Source: Bacteroidales bacterium | Lineage (GTDB): Bacteria; Bacteroidota; Bacteroidia; Bacteroidales; GWA2-32-17 | NCBI GenBank assembly: GCA_026416095.1 | Contig: JAOAFV010000027.1 | Coordinates: 21,087 to 85,086 of the forward strand | Direction: 5' to 3' | DNA length: 64,000 nucleotides | Shown here: positions 30,795 to 39,808 of the stretch, in pieces | Layout of the letters: every line of letters begins with the position of its first letter | Position numbering within the stretch: the first letter of the stretch is position 1 | Made by a program: the position numbers and the translations under genes | Notes under the pieces: model-generated | The model's database searches: none | The model's input: the letters and a program-made list of their open reading frames with translations, nothing else | Told to the model about the DNA's origin: nothing

Positions 30795-31865
30795 TTAATA
30801 TTGTTTTATTTCCACTTCGCCACGCATAGCCATAAGAGCGTTTGTAGCAAGAGCTCTCATCTCATCTTCGCCCGGGTAAACAAAAATAGGCGCAATAAAC
30901 GAAGTTCTTTCTTTTATATATTCAACGAAATCATTATCGTAAGCTATACCACCTGTAATAAGTATTGCATCTACTTTTCCTTTTAAGACTGTGGCCATTT
31001 CGCCAATTGCTTTACTTACTTGATAAGCCATTGCTTCCCTTACCTTGGCAGCTTTTTCGTCGCCATTTTTTATTCTTTGTTCAACCTCATAAGCATCGTT
31101 AGTATTAAGATATGCAACATAACCACCCTTGCCAGTTATCATGTTCAGAATCTCTTCTTGCGAATATTTACCACTAAAGCATAACCTAACAAGCGCACCT
31201 GCCGGCAAAGTGCCCGATCTTTCGGGCGAAAATGGCCCTTCTCCATCTAAAGCATTATTAACATCTATAACTCTACCTTTATAATGAGCTCCTACAGAAA
31301 TTCCTCCACCTAAATGAGCAACAATTAAATTAAGTTCTTCGTATTTTTTCCCAATAGAATTAGCATGTAAGCGGGCTATCGCTTTCTGATTCAAAGCATG
31401 AAAAATTGAGATCCGTTCAAATAATGGATGTCCTGTATACCTAGCCACATCTTCCATTTCATCTACTACAACAGGGTCGGCAATGAAAGCTTTTACACCA
31501 ATGTTCTTAGCTATATCATTAGCAAGCACTCCTCCTAAGTTACTAGCATGCTGACCTAATACCCCTACTTTTAAATCGTTAATCATTTTTTCATTAACCT
31601 CGTAAACACCAGAAGGAATGGGCCTCATAAGCCCACCTCTACCAATAACTACATCGATATCGTTAATATTAATACCTGCTTCTTTTAGCTCTCTTAATAT
31701 TACCTCTTTTCTGAAAGGATATTGATCGTAAAGCGTTTTATAAGGAGCAAGCTCCTCCATCGTATGTTTAATGTTCTTTTTGAATATCTCCTTATCATCG
31801 ACAAACACCGCAACTTTTGTCGATGTTGAACCAGGATTAATTACAAGAATTTTATACGTTTTCAT
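30795..31865 (-). CDS. buk: Butyrate kinase (branched/short-chain acyl kinase)
   Basis: Buk transfers phosphate from butyryl-phosphate (or branched acyl-phosphates) to ADP, forming ATP and the acid. The 356-residue protein has the ASKHA-fold start VINPGSTSTKVAVF, GRGGLMRPIPSGVYEV, AHLGGGISVGAH and LITGGIAYDNDFVEYI, which are butyrate kinase signatures distinct from acetate kinase. It is the last gene of the leftward pta-ackA-ptb-buk cluster, five bases after ptb. Substrate range (butyrate, isobutyrate, isovalerate) cannot be read from the sequence. Confidence 0.95.
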   Translation of the reverse strand: MKTYKILVINPGSTSTKVAVFVDDKEIFKKNIKHTMEELAPYKTLYDQYPFRKEVILRELKEAGININDIDVVIGRGGLMRPIPSGVYEVNEKMINDLKVGVLGQHASNLGGVLANDIAKNIGVKAFIADPVVVDEMEDVARYTGHPLFERISIFHALNQKAIARLHANSIGKKYEELNLIVAHLGGGISVGAHYKGRVIDVNNALDGEGPFSPERSGTLPAGALVRLCFSGKYSQEEILNMITGKGGYVAYLNTNDAYEVEQRIKNGDEKAAKVREAMAYQVSKAIGEMATVLKGKVDAILITGGIAYDNDFVEYIKERTSFIAPIFVYPGEDEMRALATNALMAMRGEVEIKQY

Positions 31866-31870
31866 TTTAT

Positions 31871-32773
31871 TTAAGTTTTTAAAGATGCAGCCAAAGCTAT
31901 AGACATTAATTTACTTTTTTCGGTGTCGGCTCTTGAAGTTAATACTATAGGCACTTTGGCACCAACAATAATAGCAGCCGAAGTGCACCCCCCCAAAAAT
32001 CCCATTGTTTTATACATTATATTACCGGCTTCTATATCAGGACAAAGTATTAAGTCGGCATCGCCTGCAACTTCGCTTACTATACCTTTATGTTGAGCAG
32101 CTTCTTTTGATACGGCATTATCAACGGCAAGAGGTCCGTCTATTAAACAGCCTTTTATTTGTTTACGTCGGTTCATTTGAGTTAACATTGCTGCGTGGAT
32201 AGTATCTTCCATTTTCGGGTTAACTGTTTCTACTGCTCCTACTACTGCTATTTTAGGACACTCTACTCCAAGTCTATGAAAAGCTTCTACGCTGTTTTCA
32301 ATAATTGAAACCTTTTCTTCAAAAGTAGGGTCTATGTTAACTCCGCCATCAGCTATTGCCAACAATTTATGATAATAAGGACTTTCCATAAATGCAAGAT
32401 GGCTTAATAAAGCTCCTTTTCTAATGCCATTTTCTTTATCGAGCACCGCCTTTAATAATGTCGAAGTAGAAATAAGACCTTTTACTAATATATCAGCATT
32501 TCCTTCCCTTATAATTTGAACGGCTTTTTTAGCTGCAATGTTGTCGTTTGGTTCGTCTATTATATTACTATCGCTAAAGCTAATATTTAACTTTAAGCAA
32601 ATCTCAATAATCAACTTTTTATTACCAATTAATATTGGCTCAACAAAACCTTCTTTTTTTGCTTCATAAACAGCTCCAAGTACAGTTTCGTCGGCAGCAG
32701 CTGCCACAACAATTTTTTTAAGATCTCCTTCTTTTGCTCTTTCTACAAAATAATTTAAGGTTTTTATTACCAT
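31871..32773 (-). CDS. ptb: Phosphate butyryltransferase (short-chain acyl phosphotransferase)
   Basis: Ptb exchanges CoA of butyryl-CoA for phosphate, feeding Buk. The 300-residue protein belongs to the PTA/PTB family; residues such as DADLILCPDIEAGNIMYKTM and the ending GAKVPIVLTSRADTEKSKLMSIALA are typical of Ptb, and the length is that of Ptb rather than Pta. It lies 14 bases after ackA and five before buk, so the Ptb-Buk pair is intact. Family members also act on branched acyl-CoAs from amino-acid breakdown. Confidence 0.94.
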   Translation of the reverse strand: MVIKTLNYFVERAKEGDLKKIVVAAAADETVLGAVYEAKKEGFVEPILIGNKKLIIEICLKLNISFSDSNIIDEPNDNIAAKKAVQIIREGNADILVKGLISTSTLLKAVLDKENGIRKGALLSHLAFMESPYYHKLLAIADGGVNIDPTFEEKVSIIENSVEAFHRLGVECPKIAVVGAVETVNPKMEDTIHAAMLTQMNRRKQIKGCLIDGPLAVDNAVSKEAAQHKGIVSEVAGDADLILCPDIEAGNIMYKTMGFLGGCTSAAIIVGAKVPIVLTSRADTEKSKLMSIALAASLKT

Positions 32774-32787
32774 AATTAATTATATTT

Positions 32788-34005
32788 TTAATAACTAATA
32801 TTCCTACCAAATACAATATTAACAGTATCAATAGCGATTACCAGTTCTTCGTTAGTTGTAATACACATAACTTTCACTTTTGAATCGGGAGTGCTTATTA
32901 TAGCATCCTTACCTTTTAAGCCATCATTAACTGCTTTATCAATTTTAACTCCCATAAATTCAAGGCCTTCGCAAGCCCATTCTCTAATTTTATAATCGTT
33001 TTCGCCTATACCACCAGTAAAAATAATTAAATCTACTCCACCCAGAGCAGCAGCATAAGCACCTATATATTTTTTTACTCTATAGGCATACATTTTTAAA
33101 GCTAATTCAGCTCTTTTATTTCCTTGCTCCATTGCATTATGTAAATCTCGCATGTCCATGGAAACTCCACTAATACCAAATACACCACTTCTTTTATTAA
33201 TAAGGTCGTTTGCCTGTTTAGTATTTAGGTTTTCTTTTTCCATTAAAAAAAGTAAAACTCCATTATCTAAATCGCCACAACGAGTCCCCATCATTAATCC
33301 TTCTACTGGAGTAAAGCCCATAGATGTATCGACAGATTTTCCATTTTTTATTGCAGCTACCGAGGCTCCATTACCTAAATGATTAGTGATTATGTTAACT
33401 TCATTTATATCCCATCCTAATATTTTACATGCTTTTTGAGCTACGTATTTATGACTTGTTCCGTGAAAACCATAACGACGAATTTTATATTTTTCGTAAT
33501 ATTCGTATGGTATTGCATACATGTAAGCCTCGGGTAGCATAGTTTGATGAAAAGAAGTATCGAAAACAGCAACCATAGGCACACCTGGTAAAAGTTCTTC
33601 GGTTGCAAGTATTCCTTTTAAATTTGCTGGGTTATGTAATGGAGCAAGTTCGATACAACGTTCAATATTATTTTTAGTTTCCTCTGTAATCAAGGCACTT
33701 TTAGTAAAATTTTCGCCTCCATGAGCAACTCTGTGTCCTACAGCACTTATTTCAGATAAAGACGATATAACGCCATGGTTTTTATCGGTAAGTGTTTGTA
33801 ATATCCATTCTATTCCCTCGGTATGATTAGATATAGGTCTAACCCATTTTATCTTTTCTTTACCTTTTGCCTGATGACTGAGTTCACTATCTGGCAAACC
33901 TATTCTTTCCACTAAACCCTTTGCAAGCAAATCGGGTTCATCGTGCATATCTAATAGCTGATATTTTATAGACGAACTTCCACAGTTTAACACAAGTACT
34001 TTCAT
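32788..34005 (-). CDS. ackA: Acetate kinase
   Basis: AckA makes acetate and ATP from acetyl-phosphate and ADP. The 405-residue length is normal. Signatures are LNCGSSSIKYQL at the N-terminus, GHRVAHGG, VFDTSFHQTMLPEAYMYAIP with the catalytic aspartate, RRYGFHGTSHKYV, NHLGNGASV and FTGGIGENDYKIR. It starts eight bases after pta and is followed by ptb after 14, so the acetate pair and butyrate pair share a transcript. Confidence 0.98.
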   Translation of the reverse strand: MKVLVLNCGSSSIKYQLLDMHDEPDLLAKGLVERIGLPDSELSHQAKGKEKIKWVRPISNHTEGIEWILQTLTDKNHGVISSLSEISAVGHRVAHGGENFTKSALITEETKNNIERCIELAPLHNPANLKGILATEELLPGVPMVAVFDTSFHQTMLPEAYMYAIPYEYYEKYKIRRYGFHGTSHKYVAQKACKILGWDINEVNIITNHLGNGASVAAIKNGKSVDTSMGFTPVEGLMMGTRCGDLDNGVLLFLMEKENLNTKQANDLINKRSGVFGISGVSMDMRDLHNAMEQGNKRAELALKMYAYRVKKYIGAYAAALGGVDLIIFTGGIGENDYKIREWACEGLEFMGVKIDKAVNDGLKGKDAIISTPDSKVKVMCITTNEELVIAIDTVNIVFGRNISY

Positions 34006-34013
34006 AAAATATT

Positions 34014-35030
34014 TTATTTTTTACTATTTTTATACATTAAACACTGATTTACAGTAATGGCGATTAAATTTACGATATCCAATACAGAGCAACCTCTAGA
34101 CAAGTCGTTAATAGGGGCACCTAGGCCTTGAAGAACAGGGCCAATTGCTTGAGCATCGCCTAATCTTTCTACCAACTTATAAGCAATATTTCCGCTTTGT
34201 AAATCGGGGAAAACAAGCACATTTGCTTTGCCAGCAACAGAAGAACTTGGAGCTTTCTTTTTAGCTACACTTTCAATTATAGAGGCATCTGCTTGTAGTT
34301 CACCATCAATATTTAAGTCGGGCCTTTTACTTTTTGCTATTTTACAGGCATTGATCACTTTAGTTACCAATTTATGCTCTGCTGAACCCTTCGTAGAAAA
34401 GGAAAGCAAAGCAACATTAATGTCATTAATATTAAAAAGCGATTTTGCTGTTTCGGCACTTGCTATTGCAATGTCGGCAAGTTGGTCTTCAGTAGGATCG
34501 GGTAAAATAGCCACATCGGCAAATAAAAACATTCCTTTATATCCAAGATTTTCTTTTTTAGTAATCATAATCATAGCCCCCGATACTACCGAAACTCCTT
34601 TTGCTGTTTTTACAATTTGTAAAGCTGGTCGAACCGTATCGGCAGTTGTATGCTCGGCACCACTAACTTCACCATCAGCATCACCCTTATATATCATCAT
34701 AGGGCCATAGTAAAGAGGATCTCTTAATAATTTACATGCTTCTTCATATGTAATTCCCTTTTCTTTTCTTAATTCAACAAATGTTTTAACGTAATCCTCG
34801 AACTTAGTATCTTTGATAGGATTTACCAATATTGCCTTTTTAATATCGATATTATTTTTTCGTGCTACATCTAATATTTCATTTTCGTTACCAAGAATAA
34901 CCAATTCTGCTATTTTTTCTTTCAACACTATTTCTGCAGCCTTCAAAGTTCTTTCGCTATTACCTTCGGGTAGTACTATTCGTATATTCTTTCCTTTTGC
35001 TCTTTCTTTTATTTCAGTTAGAAAATCCAT
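34014..35030 (-). CDS. pta: Phosphate acetyltransferase
   Basis: Pta converts acetyl-CoA and phosphate to acetyl-phosphate and CoA. At 338 residues it is the short form made of the catalytic PTA domain only, without the N-terminal regulatory domains of the enterobacterial enzyme. Signatures include RIVLPEGNSERTLKAAEI, DGEVSGAEHTTADTVRPALQ, and the C-terminal NVLVFPDLQSGNIAYKLVER. It is the first gene of the leftward four-gene fermentation cluster. A TAAATTTG -7-like box lies 15 bases upstream. Confidence 0.97.
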   Translation of the reverse strand: MDFLTEIKERAKGKNIRIVLPEGNSERTLKAAEIVLKEKIAELVILGNENEILDVARKNNIDIKKAILVNPIKDTKFEDYVKTFVELRKEKGITYEEACKLLRDPLYYGPMMIYKGDADGEVSGAEHTTADTVRPALQIVKTAKGVSVVSGAMIMITKKENLGYKGMFLFADVAILPDPTEDQLADIAIASAETAKSLFNINDINVALLSFSTKGSAEHKLVTKVINACKIAKSKRPDLNIDGELQADASIIESVAKKKAPSSSVAGKANVLVFPDLQSGNIAYKLVERLGDAQAIGPVLQGLGAPINDLSRGCSVLDIVNLIAITVNQCLMYKNSKK

Positions 35031-35044
35031 AGGAATTTCACTTC

Positions 35045-35052
35045 CAAATTTA
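35045..35052 (-). promoter_or_regulatory. Possible -7 box of the pta-ackA-ptb-buk cluster
   Basis: The minus strand reads TAAATTTG, ending 15 bases before the pta start. No well-spaced -33 TTG is present, so the call is weak. Confidence 0.3.
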
Positions 35053-35186
35053 CTAATAAACAGAAAAAGAATGAAATTTTTTAATTAAAAATTAAACACC
35101 AATAAAACATGCTTATTATGCTTATTCTAATAGGCATGAATGCATTTTTACAGTTACAAAAAAATTTTGTTTTAAAACAATTTTAA

Positions 35187-36161
35187 TTATTTTTCTCTTG
35201 ATGATATATAATCGGTTAATAGTTGAAGAGATACATTTATTTCGTTCTTAGGTAATTCTATTAAAATTTTTTTTGCTTTTGCAACAAAATCATTTAATTT
35301 ATTTTGAGTATATTCAAAACCACCATATTTTTCGATAATGAGTTTTAAGTCATCGATATAAGAAAAGTCGTATTTAATTTTTTTTAGCAACGAAAAGGCT
35401 TTAGTTTTATCTTTATCTGAAGCATTATTTATTGCATATATCAGAGGTAATGTGTATTTTTGTTCGCGTAAGTCATTACCTGCTGGTTTGCCAGTATTAT
35501 TATCATTTATAAAATCGAAAAGATCGTCTTTTATTTGAAAAGCCATACCAATAGAATGCCCAAACTCTTTCATTAATTTAAGATAACTTTCATTATTTGT
35601 AGTAGTTATAGCCCCTATTAATGCAGAAGATGCAAAAAGAGTAGCTGTTTTTTTAGAAATTATTTCATAATATAATTTTTCTGAAATATCAATTTTTCTG
35701 GCTTTCTCTACTTGCAACAATTCTCCTTCGCTCATTTCTTTTACTGCTTCTGAAATTATATTCAATAATCTATGTTCATTATTATCAATAGCAATTAATA
35801 AGCCCTTTGCTAACAAATAATCTCCAACTAAAACAGAAATTTTATTCTTCCATAAAGCATTAACCGAAAACACTCCTCTTCGTTCATAAGAATTATCAAC
35901 TATATCGTCGTGAATTAAAGTTGCTGTATGCAAGTATTCTATAAGCGACGCTGCTACATAAGACGATTTATTTATTTCTCCAAATAATTTTGCCGACAAT
36001 AATACTAATATTGGTCGTAGTTGCTTGCCTTTATTTTTAATAAGATAATTAATTATAATGCTTAAAATTGGCACATTACTTTTTAAATGTGTGCGAAAGA
36101 AAATATCGAATTCTTTTAATTCATCTACTATAGGTAATTTTATACGGGTAAAAATATCCAT
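35187..36161 (-). CDS. Polyprenyl diphosphate synthase
   Basis: This enzyme condenses isopentenyl diphosphate units onto an allylic primer to make the long side chain of menaquinone or a related polyprenol. The 324-residue protein has both aspartate-rich motifs: HDDIVDN at residues 84-90 and KDDLFDF at 211-217, with GKQLRPILV near residue 45. The small-to-medium residues before the first motif cannot be turned into a chain length by eye; octaprenyl (IspB-like) is the usual annotation. It reads leftward 156 bases upstream of pta and appears to be a separate unit. Confidence 0.93.
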   Translation of the reverse strand: MDIFTRIKLPIVDELKEFDIFFRTHLKSNVPILSIIINYLIKNKGKQLRPILVLLSAKLFGEINKSSYVAASLIEYLHTATLIHDDIVDNSYERRGVFSVNALWKNKISVLVGDYLLAKGLLIAIDNNEHRLLNIISEAVKEMSEGELLQVEKARKIDISEKLYYEIISKKTATLFASSALIGAITTTNNESYLKLMKEFGHSIGMAFQIKDDLFDFINDNNTGKPAGNDLREQKYTLPLIYAINNASDKDKTKAFSLLKKIKYDFSYIDDLKLIIEKYGGFEYTQNKLNDFVAKAKKILIELPKNEINVSLQLLTDYISSREK

Positions 36162-36538
36162 ATATTTACATTACTAAATTTAATCTAATATTTCGTGCCA
36201 TTATAACCAATAATTTTGTAAAAATAAAAACATTTTCTTAACTTTTCCTTTAAAAAGTTTTCATTCACTAATTTTATAGATTAAGCCTCGACAAAAAGAT
36301 ATTTTTTTACTTAGGAAAAAACCTTAAAGTGTCTTTAAATTTTCGAATACTAAGATAATAAATTTTATTTATATCAAAATGTTATTGGCAATAAAATGTT
36401 CAAAAAAAAGCATTTAAAGATTCACGCAATTGTGCTTGCAAAGCACTTGTTATTAATTATTTAAATTTCAATAGTTGCTTCTCAATAATAACCACCAAAA
36501 TACTTGTAAAACACAAAAATTTTACTTAACTTTGTAAA
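36162..36538. other. Divergent intergenic region with a small hairpin
   Basis: This AT-rich 377-base region separates the polyprenyl synthase from an unrecognised gene. A compact hairpin, GTGCTT (36432-36437) with AAGCAC (36441-36446) around GCA, stands out from the background, but no T run follows, so it is not a clear terminator. The promoter of the following gene is annotated separately. Confidence 0.45.
36504..36534 (+). promoter_or_regulatory. Promoter of the 201-residue unknown gene
   Basis: TTG (36504-36506), a 20-base spacer and TAACTTTG (36527-36534) give a strong Bacteroidota promoter match. The -7 box ends only four bases before the ATG at 36539, so the transcript would start at or inside the start codon. 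Confidence 0.55.
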
Positions 36539-37144
36539 ATGAAATTAATAAAAAAATATCTTTCACAAAAAAGGACCAAAGAATACAGAGAATATTATTA
36601 TAAAAACCTTTTTCCTCCTCTTGACATAAAAGAAATAGTAGATAGAATAAAAAAATGTGAAATAATTTACCATACAAAAAATTTAATTACGTTTAGAAAT
36701 ACTATTAATTTTTTCGATAATAGCAAAAAAGTAATTTCAAGTTTAGGCGAACCGTCGTATAAGAAACATAATTTTACTAAAGATTATACTATTTTTTTTT
36801 ATAAAAATAAAATAGAAAAATTAAAAATTAAATGTCAAATTCATTTTATAAACGATTGTTTTATTTATGCCGCTCAAGTGTTTCCTAATTTAACAGACAA
36901 GCAAATTGAAGAATTAATAAGTATAATTAAAGAAAAATATATTATACACGATCATAATAAAGACATTCAAATTCCCTTTAGCATAAGAGATGAAAACGAA
37001 AATACTTTATTTATTGAAAAATATTTTTGTTTAACAATAAATTACCTAACAGGAAATTCTGAAATACTTTCAACAGTAGAAGAGATCATTCCTTATGAGC
37101 AATCACAAATTAAATCTTTTAAATATTTACATAAGTTTATATAA
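36539..37144 (+). CDS. Hypothetical protein, 201 residues, unrecognised
   Basis: I recognise no family. The protein is soluble-looking, without signal peptide or membrane segment, basic at the N-terminus (KKYLSQKRTKEYREYYYKN) with alternating strand and helix in the rest, and aromatic-rich. It is a monocistronic gene that converges on the SpoIIE-type phosphatase gene 40 bases downstream. The coding reality rests on a long open frame in AT-rich DNA, consistent codon use and the strong promoter match. Because the -7 box nearly touches the ATG, the real start could instead lie a little further in. Confidence 0.5.
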   Translation: MKLIKKYLSQKRTKEYREYYYKNLFPPLDIKEIVDRIKKCEIIYHTKNLITFRNTINFFDNSKKVISSLGEPSYKKHNFTKDYTIFFYKNKIEKLKIKCQIHFINDCFIYAAQVFPNLTDKQIEELISIIKEKYIIHDHNKDIQIPFSIRDENENTLFIEKYFCLTINYLTGNSEILSTVEEIIPYEQSQIKSFKYLHKFI

Positions 37145-37184
37145 AGTCACTATTTAAAACATTATAGTACAAGTTATAAAAAAG

Positions 37185-39269
37185 TTAAAATTTTATTCCT
37201 ATAACACAAACATCATCGGTTTGTTCATTGTTCCCTTTCCATTCTTCAAAAAAATCATTTAACATTTCCTTTTGTTTATTAATAGGTTCATTACAAATTT
37301 TTATTAAAATTTTCTTAAAATTTGACCGTTTTAATTTTTTATCTTTATCGCCCCCAAATTGATCAGTATAACCATCTGAAGTTAAGTATAGCATATCGCC
37401 AGAAGAAACATTAATATTTACCATAGAAAAACTTCCTTGTTTTTCAAAATCACCAATAGGCATTTTAGTAGGCATCACCTCATAAAGGTAATATCCATTA
37501 CTTTCTATTTTTTCAGAATTCTCAATTTTGTTATTTTCACAAGATATATAATATAAGGGAGTATTGGCTCCTGCATATTTCAGTAAATTAGTATTTGTAT
37601 TAAAACAACATATTGCTATATCCATTCCATCTTTTATATTTTTTTCATTGGTGTGAAGAGCAATTTTTAATAATTCATTCAATTTATTCAATATTTCGTC
37701 GGGTTCAGTAATATTATACTCTCTAACTACTTGATTCAATGTATAAGTACCTAATATACTCATAAAAGCACCAGGTACACCATGGCCGGTACAATCGGCT
37801 ACAGCAAAAATTATTAAGTTATTTATACGAACAAACCAATAAAAATCGCCCGATACAATATCTTTGGGCTTATATAAAACAAATGCCCTCTGATATATGT
37901 AATCTATCTCTTTTATCGAAGGTAATAAAGCATCTTGAATTCTTTTAGCATAATTAATACTAGCTATTATGTTTTCATTTTTTTGCTCAATAATACTTTT
38001 TTGTCGACTTATTTCGACGTTTTGAGCTTCAAGTAATTTATTTGCTTTTTTCTTTTGCGAATAACTATTATAAATAACACCAATTAAAAGAACAAGCATT
38101 AAAGCGCCCCCCAGCGATGTGTAAATTATAATTTGTTGTTGTCGCAGTTTTAGTTCCTTTTCTTTTAATTTACTTTCAGCTATTTGAATATCTTTTTCAC
38201 GCTGTTCTGCATTAAATTGCTCTCTTAACTGATTTAATGTTTTTATGGCAGATTCAGATAAAACACTGTCTTTTGAAACAGACCATACAGTGCGAAATTC
38301 ATAAGCTTTTTCGAAATTTTTTATTTGCTTATATAATTGAGATAGTAAAAAAGAACTTTCCATTATTAATCTATAATTTTTCATCTCATTTGCCATATTG
38401 TATGCTTTCAAAGCATACTGTATTGCAATTTGGTATTGATTAAGAGACTGATACAATGCCGAGATTGAAGTATAAGCACTTACGAGTCCTACTTTATCGT
38501 TTATTTTTTCTTTTATTCCTATTGCTTTTTTAAAAAACTTTTCTGCCAATTGTGGATTTCTCTTTGGGTACTCCGTATCGGAATAGATATTAGCCAAATT
38601 CATTAATGACATTGATATACCATAATTGTCTTTTATCTTTTCAAACATCGAAAGAGCTTTATTGTAGAATACTATTGATGAGTCATACTCCTTTGAATAA
38701 TGGTACGATACTCCTATATTATTATATACCATTGCAGTAGCATAGTCATTTTTTAAATTTTTTACTATTTCTAAAGCTTTAAAATAATTATTAATAGCTT
38801 TTGTTTCTAAGCCCTGATAATGAAATATTAATCCTATGCTGTTATAAAACGAAGCTATTTCTTTTTTATTATTTATCTTTTCCCATATCTTATACGATTT
38901 GTAATAATTATTAAGGGCTTCAGGGTAATTAGGGATATTTTCATATGTTTTACCAATCTTTTTATATAAAAGACCTGCCTTATACAAGCTATCAATTGTT
39001 AAGTAATTTTTTACAGATAAGTTATAATATTGTATTGCCCGATAATAAGAATTTTTATTACAATAAAAATCGCCTGCTTTTTCCGAAAATATTGCCAAGT
39101 TCAAATAATTATTATTTCTTTTAAAATATTTTATTGCTTTTTCGCAAACTTCTATATATTCTTTACAAGTATCACATGTCGATTTAATTTTTATAAAGAA
39201 AAAATTACTTGAATCGGTATTCGCAAATAAATTAGAAAAAAGCAATATAAAAATTAAAATTATATTCAT
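37185..39269 (-). CDS. TPR-domain membrane phosphatase (SpoIIE/PP2C type)
   Basis: The protein has 694 residues from the start at 39269, chosen because it gives a signal peptide (MNIILIFILLFSNLFA) and because the alternative three codons upstream lies inside the -7 box. After about 300 residues of TPR repeats (for example AINNYFKALEIVKNLKNDYATA) comes one membrane helix (TSLGGALMLVLLIGVIY), a coiled coil, then a SpoIIE-like PP2C domain with SGDFYWFV, ADCTGHGVPGAFMS, LTSDGYTDQFGG and NEQTDDVCVI; the metal-binding aspartates are intact. It likely senses in the periplasm and dephosphorylates a serine/threonine or anti-sigma antagonist in the cytoplasm; the target is unknown. A second protein of this design is cut by the right edge. 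Confidence 0.85.
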   Translation of the reverse strand: MNIILIFILLFSNLFANTDSSNFFFIKIKSTCDTCKEYIEVCEKAIKYFKRNNNYLNLAIFSEKAGDFYCNKNSYYRAIQYYNLSVKNYLTIDSLYKAGLLYKKIGKTYENIPNYPEALNNYYKSYKIWEKINNKKEIASFYNSIGLIFHYQGLETKAINNYFKALEIVKNLKNDYATAMVYNNIGVSYHYSKEYDSSIVFYNKALSMFEKIKDNYGISMSLMNLANIYSDTEYPKRNPQLAEKFFKKAIGIKEKINDKVGLVSAYTSISALYQSLNQYQIAIQYALKAYNMANEMKNYRLIMESSFLLSQLYKQIKNFEKAYEFRTVWSVSKDSVLSESAIKTLNQLREQFNAEQREKDIQIAESKLKEKELKLRQQQIIIYTSLGGALMLVLLIGVIYNSYSQKKKANKLLEAQNVEISRQKSIIEQKNENIIASINYAKRIQDALLPSIKEIDYIYQRAFVLYKPKDIVSGDFYWFVRINNLIIFAVADCTGHGVPGAFMSILGTYTLNQVVREYNITEPDEILNKLNELLKIALHTNEKNIKDGMDIAICCFNTNTNLLKYAGANTPLYYISCENNKIENSEKIESNGYYLYEVMPTKMPIGDFEKQGSFSMVNINVSSGDMLYLTSDGYTDQFGGDKDKKLKRSNFKKILIKICNEPINKQKEMLNDFFEEWKGNNEQTDDVCVIGIKF

Positions 39270-39275
39270 TGCACA

Positions 39276-39309
39276 CAAAGGTAATTAATAAAACAATAAT
39301 AATAAACAA
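39276..39309 (-). promoter_or_regulatory. Promoter of the TPR/SpoIIE phosphatase gene
   Basis: The minus strand has TTG (39309-39307), 23 bases, then TACCTTTG (39283-39276). The box ends six bases before the start codon at 39269, again implying an almost leaderless transcript. Confidence 0.45.
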
Positions 39310-39341
39310 CATAACATTTTTTTTGAAAAAATTCTAAACAT

Positions 39342-39349
39342 TATTTTTG
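39342..39349 (+). promoter_or_regulatory. Probable -7 box of the moaC operon
   Basis: TATTTTTG ends nine bases before the moaC ATG. A TTG at 39323-39325 is 16 bases upstream of the box, an acceptable if short spacing. Confidence 0.4.
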
Positions 39350-39358
39350 TAGAAAAAA

Positions 39359-39808
39359 ATGAAACTTACACATATTAACAATGATGGTAAAGCTCAAATG
39401 GTAAATATATGCGAAAAAGAAGTTGTTTATAGGAAAGCAATTGCCGAAGGTACCATATATATAAATCCTAATACTATTGAACAAATAAAAAATAACTGCA
39501 TAAAAAAAGGCGATGTGTTATGTGTAGCAAAAATAGCAGGAATACAAGCTGCTAAACAAACTGCGAACTTAATTCCGTTAACGCATCCTTTAAACATAAA
39601 TTTTATTGACATTAACTTTAAAATATACAAAAATAAAATAAAAGTTTTAGCAGAAGTTGAATGTATAGAAAGAACTGGTGTTGAAATGGAAGCACTCTGC
39701 GCTGTTTCTGTAACTCTTTTGACAATTTACGATATGTGTAAAAGTAGTGATAGAAAAATGAGAATATCTGAAATTAAACTTTTAAAAAAAGAAAAAAGAA
39801 AATTATGA
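39359..39808 (+). CDS. moaC: Cyclic pyranopterin monophosphate synthase
   Basis: MoaC converts the MoaA product into cyclic pyranopterin monophosphate, the first stable intermediate of molybdenum cofactor. The 149-residue protein has VAKIAGIQAAKQTANLIPLTHPL and ERTGVEMEALCAVSVT, with the conserved lysine, histidine and glutamate of the active site. It begins a three-gene operon; its stop overlaps the next start in an ATGA. moaA, moaD and moaE are not in the window. Confidence 0.95.
   Translation: MKLTHINNDGKAQMVNICEKEVVYRKAIAEGTIYINPNTIEQIKNNCIKKGDVLCVAKIAGIQAAKQTANLIPLTHPLNINFIDINFKIYKNKIKVLAEVECIERTGVEMEALCAVSVTLLTIYDMCKSSDRKMRISEIKLLKKEKRKL

Noticed and set aside
34228..34710. Forward open frame of 160 codons inside pta
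   Set aside because: It is antisense to the conserved catalytic part of Pta; the long frame follows from codon bias of the real gene.
36432..36446. Hairpin GTGCTT-GCA-AAGCAC as a terminator
   Set aside because: It is not followed by a T run on either strand and lies hundreds of bases from the gene ends it could serve.
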